Assembly: GCA_018873225.1 (NCBI GenBank)
Contig: JAEILZ010000007.1
Span: forward strand, 1-64,000
DNA length: 64,000 nt
Direction: 5' to 3'
DNA from: [Phialemoniopsis] sp. UDSM-2020
Taxonomy: Eukaryota > Ascomycota > Sordariomycetes > Thyridiales > Thyridiaceae
The first letter of the stretch is position 1. Each line of letters starts with the position of its first letter. Position numbers and translations under genes: made by a program. Under the pieces are notes generated by a model. The model worked only from the letters and a program-made list of their open reading frames with translations. It was not told the origin of the DNA and did not search any database. Below, piece by piece: positions 44,688 to 55,431 of this stretch.

Positions 44688-45965
44688 ATGAAGTGGATTT
44701 CCGCCGCCCTCGCTCTCGCCGGGTCTTCCCAGGCCGCCCTCCGCTTTGGATGCTCGACCGTCAGTATCCAGCGCCTCGATCCCTTGGTCGAGCCTGGACG
44801 GGCTCCGTCGTCGCATCTTCACCAGATCGTCGGCGGCGATGCCTTCAACGCCACCATGACGGGCGACATCTCGGAGCAGGCAAAGTGCACGACCTGCACG
44901 TTCAGCGAGGACTTCAGCAACTACTGGACTGCTGTCATGTTCTTCAGGCACGAGAACGGCTCGTACAAGCGCGTCCCGATCATGCAGAATGCTGCTCTGC
45001 CCAGGTAAGCCAGCCGGAGTCGTACCCTCGCTTTTGACATTATACTCTTTATTGACACAGTATCCAGCCCTATCAACGGCGGCATGACTGTGTATTACAC
45101 TCAGCATGACTTCAACTCGAACGGCAAGGACAAGATCACCGCCTTCAAGCCGGTAAGTGTGCTCCAGACGTCTTACTAGTGCGTGGAGAGACGACGACTG
45201 ACCAGAAGCCCAGGGTTTCCGCATGACCGTCGGTAGCCCAACGACCGACAACCTGAATGCTGCCAAGGGACACGTCGGTCTTCGCTTCGTCTGCCTGTCG
45301 GACAAGAACACACGCTTCCCTGAGCTTCCCGACTTCCCACCAAAGCCCTGCAAGGGGGGCATCATGACCGTCCATCACTTCCCTTCGTGAGTACTTATTC
45401 CCCTATCGATCCTATGCTTCTGGGCATTGACAGATTTGTACTAGATGCTGGGATGGCAAGAACCTCGACAGCCCCGACCACCAGTCTCACATGTACAACA
45501 CGGCAAAGGAGGCCTTCCAGCCGGCCGGTCCGTGCCCAGCATCGCACCCCGTCAAGATGCCCCAGCTCGCCTATGAGACTCTGTGGGACACTGCGCAGTT
45601 TGCCAACATGTGGCCCAAGGACGGCTCCAATCCCTTCACTCTGAGCTACGGCGACAACAAGGGCTATGGTACCCACGCCGACTACGTCTTTGGATGGAAG
45701 GGCGATTCCCTTCAGCAGGCCATGGACTCGAACTGCATGTTCAACGCCTGCGAGAATGGACGACCCCTCAAGTCTCAGGGTGTTGCCGAGATGAACAAGT
45801 GCGCCGCCAAGAAGCAGGTTCACGAGGAGATCGACGGATGTAAGTCCCGGTGTGGTAAATCTTCATGTGAGAAGCGTCAAAGTAACTAACGTGCATATTC
45901 TAGGGCTCACCGAGCTTCCTGGTATGACCATGAACCAGAAGAAGGAGGTTAAGTTCCAGGCATAA
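44688..45965 (+). CDS. Secreted DUF1996-domain protein
   Basis: Five exons (44688-45004, 45068-45152, 45214-45386, 45445-45839, 45904-45965) give 343 aa. The N-terminus is a signal peptide (MKWISAALALAGSSQAA). The domain motifs are clear: SSHLHQIVGGDAFN, CTTCTFSEDFSNYWTAV, INGGMTVYYTQ, GFRMTVGSP, CWDGKNLDSPDHQSHM and a C-terminal LSYGDNKGYGTHADYVFGW. DUF1996 proteins are common in fungal secretomes; a carbohydrate or cell-wall role is suspected but not established. All splice sites fit and the frame is intact. Confidence 0.9.
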
Positions 45966-46586
45966 TGCAAATTCGTTAGCACCGTATACCAGTTTCCCAA
46001 GTTTGTAACCTTACAGTCGTTTCAAGTACACCAGATCTCATTCTACAGACCATCTAAATATCAATACCTTTTATCAAATAAGAAGTTCATCTCTATCCAT
46101 CATGAGAAGGTGCAAGTCGCTCAGTAGGCAGATCGTAATCCCACAGTCTCATGCTTGAAGTTCAGGCTGCATGAATATTCACACGCAGATCTCATACGTC
46201 TTCTAGAGCTTAGGACCTGTACTTCGAAGGATTTTTCCAAAGAAAAAAGTGATGTCTTCTATTACATCCACCAAGCATGTCTCTATTCTGAGAAAGTCGG
46301 TTGGTCAAGTCGGCGTACCTGTACTCCTTACGTAGCATCCACTGCATTGTCTAATAGCACCCGAAGAGCACTGCGCAACCAAGCAATAAACACGCGGTGA
46401 GTGTTATATATCATGCAGATGCAACCCCATCATGCAGAGGCAGCCCCATCATGCATAAGGATAAGATATTCTTCTTCGACAAGAAAATAGACAAGTATAT
46501 TGACTTCCATATGAACAGACTGAATTTGGTCCCGGGAGACTCGATCGTTGAGGATTGACCGGTAAGCCAGAACTCCGGTGGAGCGA
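45966..46586. other. Convergent 3' spacer
   Basis: About 0.6 kb. A short direct repeat containing CCCATCATGCA occurs twice at about 46422-46454; no gene is seen. Confidence 0.5.
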
Positions 46587-48076
46587 TCACTGAATGACCC
46601 TCTTTACCCATGACTTCCAGCTTGGGTCAGTGCACAAGAGTTCCATGGAGTCTTTGTCCAGGGTGAGAAGAATTTCGAACTCGCTCTTGTCCTTCCCAAG
46701 CGGCAGCAGGAGTGCAGAGCCCAAGTTGCCCAGGGCACCCATCTTGACGACTGCATCCGGTGCAACTCCATCGCTACACGTGTTGCGCCCTAAAAGTCCT
46801 GGCATTCCCCACGCTACAGGAGGTTCGAAGGCGCGCCAGGTGTTGAAGTAGAACGTGCTCGGATCGCGCAGGTCGAAATTGATGCCGATGCGTCGCAGGT
46901 CGGGAGCGGCGCGGATGAGAGCCGTACGCAGGGCAACAGCGCCGTCGTCAACACTCATGATTGCTGTCCGAATCGCTCGAGCCAGATTTCCAATGGCCGG
47001 CAGGGCTAAGGTCTCGTCGTCGCCGCTGCATGCCGCTATGATAGCCGAGGTTTCGACAGAGGCGATGGGCATGACAATAGTGTTTCTAGCACTAGAGCTC
47101 ATGAAGCCAGAGAAGCAGCGGTGTCGCCAGTTCACTGGGATTTGCACATGGGCTGTCGCGGGAGCAGTTATCGCCTACATTGACGACGTCCCGATCTGCA
47201 GGTGCGGCCTGGGGCTGTTCAGGCGAGCCTTTACAACGTGGGCCCAAGTAATGGCTGCAAGGCACGCAAAGGTGGAGGGCGCATGGCCTTCCTCTGAGTG
47301 TTTCGCCATCTTCTCCCTCAAACCCCTGATCTGATCGACGCCAATCACGAAAATGCGGGCGGTCTTTTCGATGTCCTTGATTGTGTGCCATTGGGGGGAA
47401 TGATATGCTGCGTGGGACCAGTTGGAGACGGTAAGAGACAATACTCGGGACAGAGTGCGATGAGCTTTTCAAATGGGGCGGCAGCAGGGAAATCTCCTCG
47501 ACAACTCTCGATGAGCTCCTCAGACAGGTCGGAATGGATGTCGGTGGGTAGCTCAGCTCCAATGTCCTGGTGGAGATCTCTTGTCAGGCCAGCGAAGAGG
47601 CCCATGTAGTTGTCCATGTTGCCGCCGTCAGAGACCGAGTGGTGATAGTAGGCACACAGAAGCAACCCACCCTCGATCACTCTAGCATGCACCTCGAAGA
47701 CGGGCACGCCTCCTTGATCTTCCAAAAGCTGATTCGGGAGGGGAAAATCCTTGCCTACAAAGGCTCTGGCGGGAAACCCTTCGGCTTTGAGCTGGGCATA
47801 AGTCCAGCCAAAGGTAGTTCGTTGGTCCAGGACTCGGAGGGGAGGCGCACTGTCGAGGTTGTCCACGTCGATGCAGAGATGCCCAGAGGAATTCGACAAG
47901 AGCGAGATAGTGCCTGACAAATGAGGGAAGTGCTTAGCCAGTCGAAGGAGAGCCGAAGACAGGTGCTTCTGAAGGGCGCCAAGGTCGATATCAAACTGGC
48001 AGGGGAAGCAGTAGCACTTGTTGATGTAGCCTCGCGGTGCCACCTGGTTCCAGGTGCTGAGTAGTCGGCGTTCCAT
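46587..48076 (-). pseudogene. Trichothecene 3-O-acetyltransferase-like (BAHD-type) acyltransferase, disrupted
   Basis: The N-terminal half (48076 to about 47399) contains the catalytic HHSVSDG motif (HxxxDG), expected to take an acyl group from acyl-CoA to a hydroxyl. Family blocks continue as CPEYCLLPSPTGPTQ, then in another frame IEKTARIFVIG and LAAITWAHVVKARL, then IPVNWRHRC, FYFNTWRAFEPPVAWG and DKDSMELLC. Two lesions are visible. The frame moves by one base at a run of six C (minus strand, 47398-47393), as expected if one C were lost. An in-frame TAG stands at 47177-47175 between the WAHVVKARL and IPVNWR blocks. A 32-nt intron could bridge the first but is too short to be credible. A minus-strand TATA-like element lies at about 48191-48196. 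Confidence 0.72.
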
Positions 48077-48796
48077 GATGCCAATGTGTGTAATCTATCT
48101 GCGGTGTGATTGTTTGGTACATGTAATCTTGGCCGGAAGTTGAAGACAGGGACGTTTAGAATCCGCCGTGGATGCGAACCGATTTCGCTCTTTATAAAAA
48201 TTGAACGAAGCAGTGGAAGAGTGATGAGCAGTATTGAGAACATTGGAGATATGTATGGGACATCATGAGCCCATTGAACATTCATGCCATGATAGGGATC
48301 CCAGCAAAGGTCACGTAGTTACCTGGTGGCAGTCTATTCGCCAACTCCACCCATCGACTTTGCACCACCATGTGATCATCAATTCGGCCCCTATTAGTCC
48401 GCTCTTCGTTATTTGTACTGATGAGAAATGATGTAACAAGTGGACTTGGATATGATGCTGACAGACAGTGTTGTTCTATCGTGCTATTCAGGCCTTGTTC
48501 ATTATCTTCCCTATATGCGCATACTATCATGTTTCTCAACAGAATCAACAAAAAAGACCCAGAAACCAAACATGGAAGATCAAACCATATCGACATAGCA
48601 TCCCAGAACTTTTCCGGAACAGGAACCACAAATCCGAGTATCAGTCCTTGACTTCGCAGAGAAGAGGAATTGGCCACAAGCCTCAAGGACAGAGATGTCC
48701 ATTCCTAGGACATCAACTGAGCTATGTTACTCAGACACCAGAAGGCCGACCATGCGTCGTTTGTTTCACTCGGAGCTCCGAAATCCCTGTTGACAT
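48077..48796. other. Intergenic region
   Basis: About 0.7 kb between the acyltransferase pseudogene and the small membrane protein; includes the former's promoter. Nothing else recognised. Confidence 0.5.
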
Positions 48797-49162
48797 TCAT
48801 CGCCTGAGTAGAGCCGGGCCAATGTATGCCAGAACGCATGTGTTGAAGACGTGCAGCCAGACAGTGTCGACCGGTCTGTCGTGAATCAAAAGTAAATATG
48901 TGTCAGCAAGACCGGTGCACATCCAGCAGATCAGGAAGATTCCCAGGGCTTGCTGCTGTCCCGCTATCTTCATTCCCCAAACTGCCAATCCCGCGCTCAG
49001 ATTGCGGCCACCCACCCCTGGGTAGAATACCGCCATGTCAGGAGTGACGTCGATGACACCAAATATCCTGGCCATGCTGACGGGGGCGAATACACCGTAG
49101 AGGCCAGAGCCGATGAGAGCACATCCGATGATGGAAGTGGCGATGTTGAGTGCGCGAGACAT
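48797..49162 (-). CDS. Small integral membrane protein, DUF4267-like
   Basis: A single-exon protein of 121 aa with about four hydrophobic helices: IATSIIGCALIGSGLYGVF, NLSAGLAVWGMKIAG, ALGIFLICWMCTGLADTYLL and a C-terminal LHVFNTCVLAYIGPALL. The small size and the GVGGRNLSAGL loop fit the DUF4267 family of fungal membrane proteins, whose function is unknown. ATG 49162 (MSRALN) is preferred over the upstream in-frame ATG 49258, whose extra 32 residues resemble leader sequence. Confidence 0.65.
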   Translation of the reverse strand: MSRALNIATSIIGCALIGSGLYGVFAPVSMARIFGVIDVTPDMAVFYPGVGGRNLSAGLAVWGMKIAGQQQALGIFLICWMCTGLADTYLLLIHDRPVDTVWLHVFNTCVLAYIGPALLRR

Positions 49163-49759
49163 ATTGACTAGTCTGTGCTTGTTGAGGTAATGCGAGATTT
49201 GGTGCGTTGGAAGGACCGGTTGGCATGTCCAGGTGACGAAGTAATAGACAGAGTTCAAGAGTTGATGGAACCTGGGACGTCAGTAGGAGATGAGCTTGGG
49301 CTTAAGTAACTGACGATGGATGCATGAATCTCGTGAGGTTTTCCTAATTTGGCGCCCGACCATTCACACCCACCTGCTGTGTACACGATGTTAAATCCGG
49401 GCATTGTCCGCTGAGCCGTAGGGCGTGTTTAGAGTCCACGCTATCAGCACCTAGTGTTAGCTTGTGGTCGAACCCTCACGTCACCTCGCGAGTTTTTCCT
49501 ATTTGGGCGAGTGAAATGCCAGGCTCAGCCAGTCCACATCTCCGGCATATGTCACGACAATCCCGATGACTCTCAAAAAAGGTGGGCATTAGAGTGTTTG
49601 TTCAGGAACTCGGTGACTACAGAAAGACCTTTTTCCGACATATGTGGCCAGGCCATTCGTGATGTGTCTTCCTCCGCGCCGTACTTCATATGGTGAAGAG
49701 AAGTCTCAGACCAAGGAATTTGACCAAGGAATCCCCCCCTTTGCCACTCGACTAAATAC
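49163..49759. other. Intergenic region
   Basis: About 0.6 kb, 5' flank of the small membrane protein and 3' flank of the ferric reductase; no feature recognised. Confidence 0.5.
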
Positions 49760-51823
49760 TCACCACTCAATCCTGTCGTCACACACAAGACGGACATCAT
49801 AGCGAGAGTCTCCTCTCCAGACTTTTCCCCCATGATTATTCGCAGCCACCGCCGTTCGTAGGTGTTGAATCATCGACATCGGGCCGCTAGCAAATACGAC
49901 AGTTGGCCCGGTTGCGACCGACGAGATGAATTGGTCAACCTCCTCGCCCAAGTCCGGGCGGCGGCTCTGCGGGGTCTCTGTTGTGATGGGGTGGGAGATC
50001 GATAGACGTGGCTCGTCCGCATCTGACGAGGGGGATGACGAACTGCGTTGGGCTGCAATGTCTATGGATGGCGACTTGACATGAGAATCTTTCTCGAGGC
50101 CGGTCGTGTCTGTTTTGATCTTCTCATTCACAGGCTCGCGAGTGACAAACACGTGGACCTTGACACCATGTCGCTGACCGAGGGACCCTCGCAATTCATT
50201 GAGCTCGGCCTTGATCCACTCCATGTCTGATTCTCTTCGAATAGCCCAGATGAGCTGGATCTTGGTATCAACTCGCGGGGTCTGCTTGATTCGCTGCAGA
50301 AGTACGGGCAGTACGTATGTGATCCCTGTGCCCCCAGCAACGCAAAGAATATTGTCTGCGGGGGAGAGACCGTCTACCATACTCTGCCCGTATGCGCCAC
50401 CGAGTATGACCGGCGTGCTCACACGGGCTCGGGTCTGCGGATCTGTCGTGTGGACAGTGCGGGCCTTTGTGAGGACAAGGTCGGCAATCTTTCGCGTTTC
50501 GCCATGTTTGGCCCTGAAGACGTACGAATGCGGTACCATTCCGTCTCTTGCCACTGGGTCGTTGAGGGGTGTGAATGGGTGCGATTGCCAAATGCTGCTC
50601 TCGGCAAAGCAAAGGTAGTAGTGTTGGCCGATCTTCCACGGTCTGTGTGATTGTGAGAAGTCGAGCCGAATGACATCTCCGTTGTCCTCGTCTTCAAATA
50701 TGGACACCGCCGCATCTGCCGCTGCGAATCCCATGCGCCGCTTCTGTGGCAAATACTGATAATGAAGTAGCCCTGAGCGCACCAGGCGAACAGTTCTATC
50801 GAGAAACCACAGCACCAGACCCGGGATGAGATAACACTGCAGAGCCTGCCAATGACCAATCACTGCCCCAATGTAGACCATTGCCAGGATGTAGTGAGCC
50901 TTGCGGAAGAACTCGTACCCCAGCGTTCGAATGGCCCAGGGCGTAGTCAGCAGCCACAACAAGAGGAGGAGGCCCAGTCCAACCCATCCCCAGATGATAT
51001 AAAGCTGGGAGACAAAGTCGTTCCACACTTTGGGCTGAGGTTGATAGAGGCGCGCTTCGACGATGGTCCACCCGATTGTGTGCAAGACGGACTGGGCAAT
51101 GATGATGTAGCCCGTCCAGCGGTGAAGAAAGAGGAACGACTGGTACGGCACGCCAGTGATGAGCGATAGTACGGATTCCCGACTTGAAAGAAGTATGGAC
51201 AGAGGTGTCAGAGCATAAGCAAGCACGCCAACTCGGTCTGCCCATGGTCCAAGGCTGGTCCGCGTGTTGTAAGTGGAAGGCAAGTTTTTGATCGGCGTTA
51301 CCCACGTCTTGTACACGATGCCGACAAATGTCCAGACAGCCAGATATCCCGCCAGCGTGGCCAGAACGACTATTTGGAGGCGAGTCGTGTGCCCAAAGAC
51401 GAATACAAAGGATTCCGGCAAGAGGCGTCGTCGTATCGAGCTCGCTAATGAGTTTCTGAGCCTTACCACGCTGTTTTGCCGTGGAGGAGCACGAAGGTTC
51501 TCGGCACTCTGATCATCTTCCACCACCTTTGTCGCCGGGGACGACAGGAAGACTCTCGCGAGACCCCAGACAAGCAAGCCACCGGCGATGGTAAGCCAGA
51601 ATATGCCAGTGTAGACAATGCCCAGATCGTGAGAGTGGTATACGACATCAAGGTATTCACAGGACCCCGGGTCATTGGTGCAGGGAACGACGCGATCAGG
51701 ATATCCCCAGTGCGGCTCGAAAGAGTTGGCCGTACTGTGATCCTGGATGTGTCGAGCTTCCATTGTACGCCAAACAAAGTTTAGAGCATCCAAGGGGTAC
51801 CTCTTGATGATTTCGACGGGCAC
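49760..51823 (-). CDS. Ferric reductase-like transmembrane oxidoreductase (FRE family)
   Basis: A single-exon protein of 687 aa. FRE enzymes carry electrons from cytosolic NADPH through FAD and two haems across the plasma membrane to reduce Fe(III) or Cu(II). The layout fits: an N-terminal outside segment with CTNDPGSCEY, one helix, a basic linker, then the haem domain with paired histidines in FLHRWTGYIIIAQSVLHTIGW and RKAHYILAMVYIGAVIGHW. The FAD motif is SHPFTPLN and the NADPH motif is VAGGTGITYVLPVLL; CDDRIEW closes the protein. A Ser-rich insertion (SSSSPSSDADEP) lies in the C-terminal lobe. The frame is complete with no lesion. Confidence 0.92.
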   Translation of the reverse strand: MPVEIIKRYPLDALNFVWRTMEARHIQDHSTANSFEPHWGYPDRVVPCTNDPGSCEYLDVVYHSHDLGIVYTGIFWLTIAGGLLVWGLARVFLSSPATKVVEDDQSAENLRAPPRQNSVVRLRNSLASSIRRRLLPESFVFVFGHTTRLQIVVLATLAGYLAVWTFVGIVYKTWVTPIKNLPSTYNTRTSLGPWADRVGVLAYALTPLSILLSSRESVLSLITGVPYQSFLFLHRWTGYIIIAQSVLHTIGWTIVEARLYQPQPKVWNDFVSQLYIIWGWVGLGLLLLLWLLTTPWAIRTLGYEFFRKAHYILAMVYIGAVIGHWQALQCYLIPGLVLWFLDRTVRLVRSGLLHYQYLPQKRRMGFAAADAAVSIFEDEDNGDVIRLDFSQSHRPWKIGQHYYLCFAESSIWQSHPFTPLNDPVARDGMVPHSYVFRAKHGETRKIADLVLTKARTVHTTDPQTRARVSTPVILGGAYGQSMVDGLSPADNILCVAGGTGITYVLPVLLQRIKQTPRVDTKIQLIWAIRRESDMEWIKAELNELRGSLGQRHGVKVHVFVTREPVNEKIKTDTTGLEKDSHVKSPSIDIAAQRSSSSPSSDADEPRLSISHPITTETPQSRRPDLGEEVDQFISSVATGPTVVFASGPMSMIQHLRTAVAANNHGGKVWRGDSRYDVRLVCDDRIEW

Positions 51824-52378
51824 AAAGTTGGTATGACTGCAGGATTCTACAATCTCGGATACGGTAGCTTTTGATAATTAAATACAAAGAACACTCTGAC
51901 CTACATAAGACGACAGATTTAACATGAGCGCCAATGAATTGCCATGCCTTGCTAAGCCGGGTCACAAGTAGTAACGGTGGCCCTCGTAACGATGCAAGTG
52001 GAAACAGGGAGTGCTCTTGGCACAGAACAGGCAATATATCATCCTCCCGAAAGCAAGTCAGAACCGTTTCACTGAACAGACCTGGCTTGATTCGCGGTCA
52101 CCTAGTGCACGCCAAGCTGGCAAAATCGGGGGATCTTGCTCAATGAGCTAGATTGAGCATGTTTTTCTACTGGGGTGGAGACTCTTGGCGCAGATTTGCC
52201 GCAGGGCTGGTTTGACGCAATGGGGAATTTGAATAAATTAAGACTACCCAAATTGCTATTCCCGGCCTGGGTTCATTACCTAACGCCCCAATACCTTGCT
52301 CCGGGCGCCGGATCTGGCAGTCGAAATGATCCCGAGCGTGCTACCCACAGATCACCGTTTTCTTTACAGAGGCCAACA
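51824..52378. other. Intergenic region
   Basis: About 0.55 kb between two genes on the minus strand: ferric reductase promoter and 3' end of the carotenoid oxygenase gene. Confidence 0.5.
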
Positions 52379-54385
52379 TCATCTGCTAGTGTTAACTTTC
52401 ATGCCCGCCCACTTGTGGTCAAGCTGCCGCGTGCTAGTAAAAGGCCGCTGTTCCTGTATCTCATCCTCGGAGAGCCATGCGCCATGTAAGCCATATGGCA
52501 CTCTCTGGGGCAAGTGTACCCTGGCTACCACTGAGGACATGTCCTTTGCATCGATGATCCACAGTTCGCTCTTGGCGGTCGCAGGACACTGGCCATTATC
52601 GTCGAGCTGGCCCTCGTCAAAGGCGTATGTGAGGAGCCAACCGTCATCCTCGGATTGTGGGCTGGTTCGCGGCACGAAGCGCGGCTCCTGTGCGTACCAC
52701 TTATCTGGCATACGAAAGACCTTGATAGGGTCATTGGGCTCCGAGCTTTTCCAAATGTCTTGAACGGTTCGAGAATCGACACACCCTTTGACTTGCTCCG
52801 GCGGGCTAGCCATCCCCCTGGCGATTAGACTTTTCACGTCCACCTTGACGAGGTAGTCAATCTTGGCGGCCTTTCCCAGGGCCACCGTGTATGAACCGGA
52901 GCTGGTGGTGCAGCCGTAGACGTACCGCGCATCCTGCATCGAGTGGCTAGGTGACATCGTCGGAAACTCGAATGAGATCGCAGAAAGTGCCCACTGATGA
53001 CGGATCCGGTGTCCTTGTTTGGAGTAATTCAATGGGAATTGGTAGTAATACAAGCGGCACTGCTCTTCCTCGCCATATCCAGGTGGTACAGGCTCAATCG
53101 TCGGGGTAGGGATGTTTCCCGCGCTGAAGACCAAAGACGCCGACGTCAAGCGGCAGACAAGCAGGTTGACGCATGGCTGCGGTACATCAAGATCTGTGCT
53201 AGAGGCAGAAGTCCAGCAATTCGCCGTATGGAATATGACACATGGTGATGTCTCGAACCACTGCACCTCGCCAGGTTTGTAGCGGGGAAACACTCCAAAT
53301 CTGGTGACACTGGACGCATCGTATGAAAGTACCGGGACACCCCGGAGGAGGTTTGACGGGTCTAGGGAAAGCGGTATGTCGATAATCACCGTGTGTTGCC
53401 GTGAAACGCCAAAGTCGTGCATCATCTTGGGTTGGCTCAGCCCAAGTACAGGCATGTGCAGTTTTGGGGGGGTGTAAACAAGAGACTGTCCACTTGGTGG
53501 TATTATCGAATAATAGAGAAAAGGCTTAACGAAGACTGCGTGGAATGCGATTAGTTCCTTCGTGACTGGGTCAACTCGTGGATGAGCTGTGGTCCATTCG
53601 AGCATGGGAGAGAGCAGACTAGTGCCACCAAAGCCGTCCTCGCAACTCTGCTCCTTGCCTCCGCTGTGCTCGTTCTGGGAAACTCTACCATTGAACCAGC
53701 CTATCGTCTGCAGATCTGGTAAAGAAAATCGCAGAGGCGGGCCGCTTTCACAGGTTGCCAATGCCCTGCCGTCGTGGTAGATAAGACCTGTATTGGCAAC
53801 ACTGATCTTCTTGATCGGTTGCGACTTGGGTCCAATATGCGAGAGCAGCACCAAGACCACTGTCCGCAAGACAGACCAGAGAATGGTCACGAAGGTGGAT
53901 ATGGGGTTGACCAAAGTGGCGATGCTCGGCAGCACTGGCCTGCCTGAAATCCATAAACCACTCGCCTTCGAGTAGCAGAACACATCTGTCAACAAATACT
54001 GGTTGACGAAGTCAGGGAGTATCTCGTCTGGAGGCTGGTTTCCTTCTCCTTCAGTCCTGTCCGACATGGGCGCACGAACTCTTCGAAACAGAACACCCGA
54101 CAGCATGCCATCGCCATCAAACCAGTGAGCATCTCGGGCTTGGTCGCTGTTGGCGACTGGATTGCCCCCGTTGCGGATGTACTGACCCCCTGCAAGATCG
54201 ATTGGTATTTTTCCAGTGAATCGGCATGGCGTCAGAGGAAGCGATTTGTCTATTGGCGCGAAGTTCCCCGACAAATAGCTGGTCTTTAGTCAGTCTCATG
54301 TCGCGAACATCGTGATAGCGATCTATTACACCTACGGGTGTCTTGGTCGTGCAGGGCTAGTCTTATTAGATGAAGCCAATGCCAT
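52379..54385 (-). CDS. Carotenoid cleavage oxygenase (CarX-like)
   Basis: Two exons (54385-54336, 54278-52379) give 649 aa; the short first exon and a 57-nt intron rebuild the family start HPYLSGNFAPI. These Fe(II) enzymes split carotenoids at a double bond; fungal CarX makes retinal from beta-carotene. The four iron-binding histidines of the propeller appear in WTTAHPRVD, MMHDFGVSRQH, CVIFHTANCW and YGLHGAWL. YIRNGGNPV and HWFDGDGML are typical early motifs. It is divergently paired with a rhodopsin gene, which would use the retinal. The symbol is by analogy with Fusarium; a CarT-type activity on longer apocarotenoids is possible. Confidence 0.87.
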
Positions 54386-55431
54386 TGCCGATCGGACAGA
54401 TGAAGGCACTGGCCGGGGTATTGCACTTCACAACTAGCAACGTTTCATGCAAAATAATTCGAGATCCGTTGAAGACGTAATTTGTTGCTCGTGGATTTGA
54501 TGTCAAAAGCTCATCGACCTCGTTTTCTGCTGTTATGTATTTGAAGTTGTCCTTGTCATGGCATTCGTGAAGAGAGAGGCAGATCTAGGTCCCTGCTTTC
54601 CATGTCATTGGGCCCCCAGTCTATGCGTTCAAGGATTATTCGGGGAGTTAAGGTGAGCAGTGTGGGTCGTATTCCTAGTACGGCACATGATGTATTCGCA
54701 GGTACGCAAGCTTTACGAAGCATTATTCCCGACACCTAGGTATCTCTCAATTTGTTAAGTTCTGGAAATATCCCTTAGTGTGGACCCCAGCGATGTAGAA
54801 AGCCACGCGCTATCGCCAGCGGCAAGTTCCACAGAGCCTCTCCCTTGGAACTAACGCTAAAAGTGGTGATCTCACCACTTACACCAGTGATCAACTGCCG
54901 TTGCCGTTAGCCTGTAGTTTGTTTTAGCACCCGGAAGCCCCGGCACTGTGAATCTCGAAGCTTGGTAGAAAGCAGACAAGACAAACAGACCTGCATCAAG
55001 TCTATGTCATCATCATTTGAGCCCTAATAAGGAGAGTTCTGTAGAGACCCAATCGAAAAGTGTCCACCAAACCTTTATGCGTCCCGTAATCCATGACGAA
55101 AGGACCGTTGTATGGGTCTGACTCATCTAGATGCACGCGCAAGTCTTTTGGCCGTTGATGGTCACCCTGAGAGATAGGCTCCTGGGTGACCACGAGACTA
55201 GGTCAGCGCATAGACGTCATAAGGTCTGATCAAAAGTCCCGAGATGGTGTCGAGATGGAACTCCTAGAAGTAGTGTTGGTATAAGAACAGGAGTCTGAAG
55301 CCTTGGCGTGTCCCTTGGCACCATGCTTGTTTGCGACGACATCGTTCGCTTACGCGCAAGATAACATCACAAGTTTGATACCCAACCTCATCAGAATAAT
55401 CAAACACCGATCAGCACTCTGTCGCACGACC
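54386..55431. promoter_or_regulatory. Shared divergent promoter of the carotenoid oxygenase and rhodopsin genes
   Basis: About 1.05 kb separates the two start codons, enough for a joint control region. In related fungi these genes are light-induced; I did not identify a specific light-response element here. Confidence 0.5.

Noticed and set aside
44580..45365. 261-residue minus-strand ORF
   Set aside because: Lies opposite the DUF1996 exons; composition is that of an antisense shadow and it has no motif.
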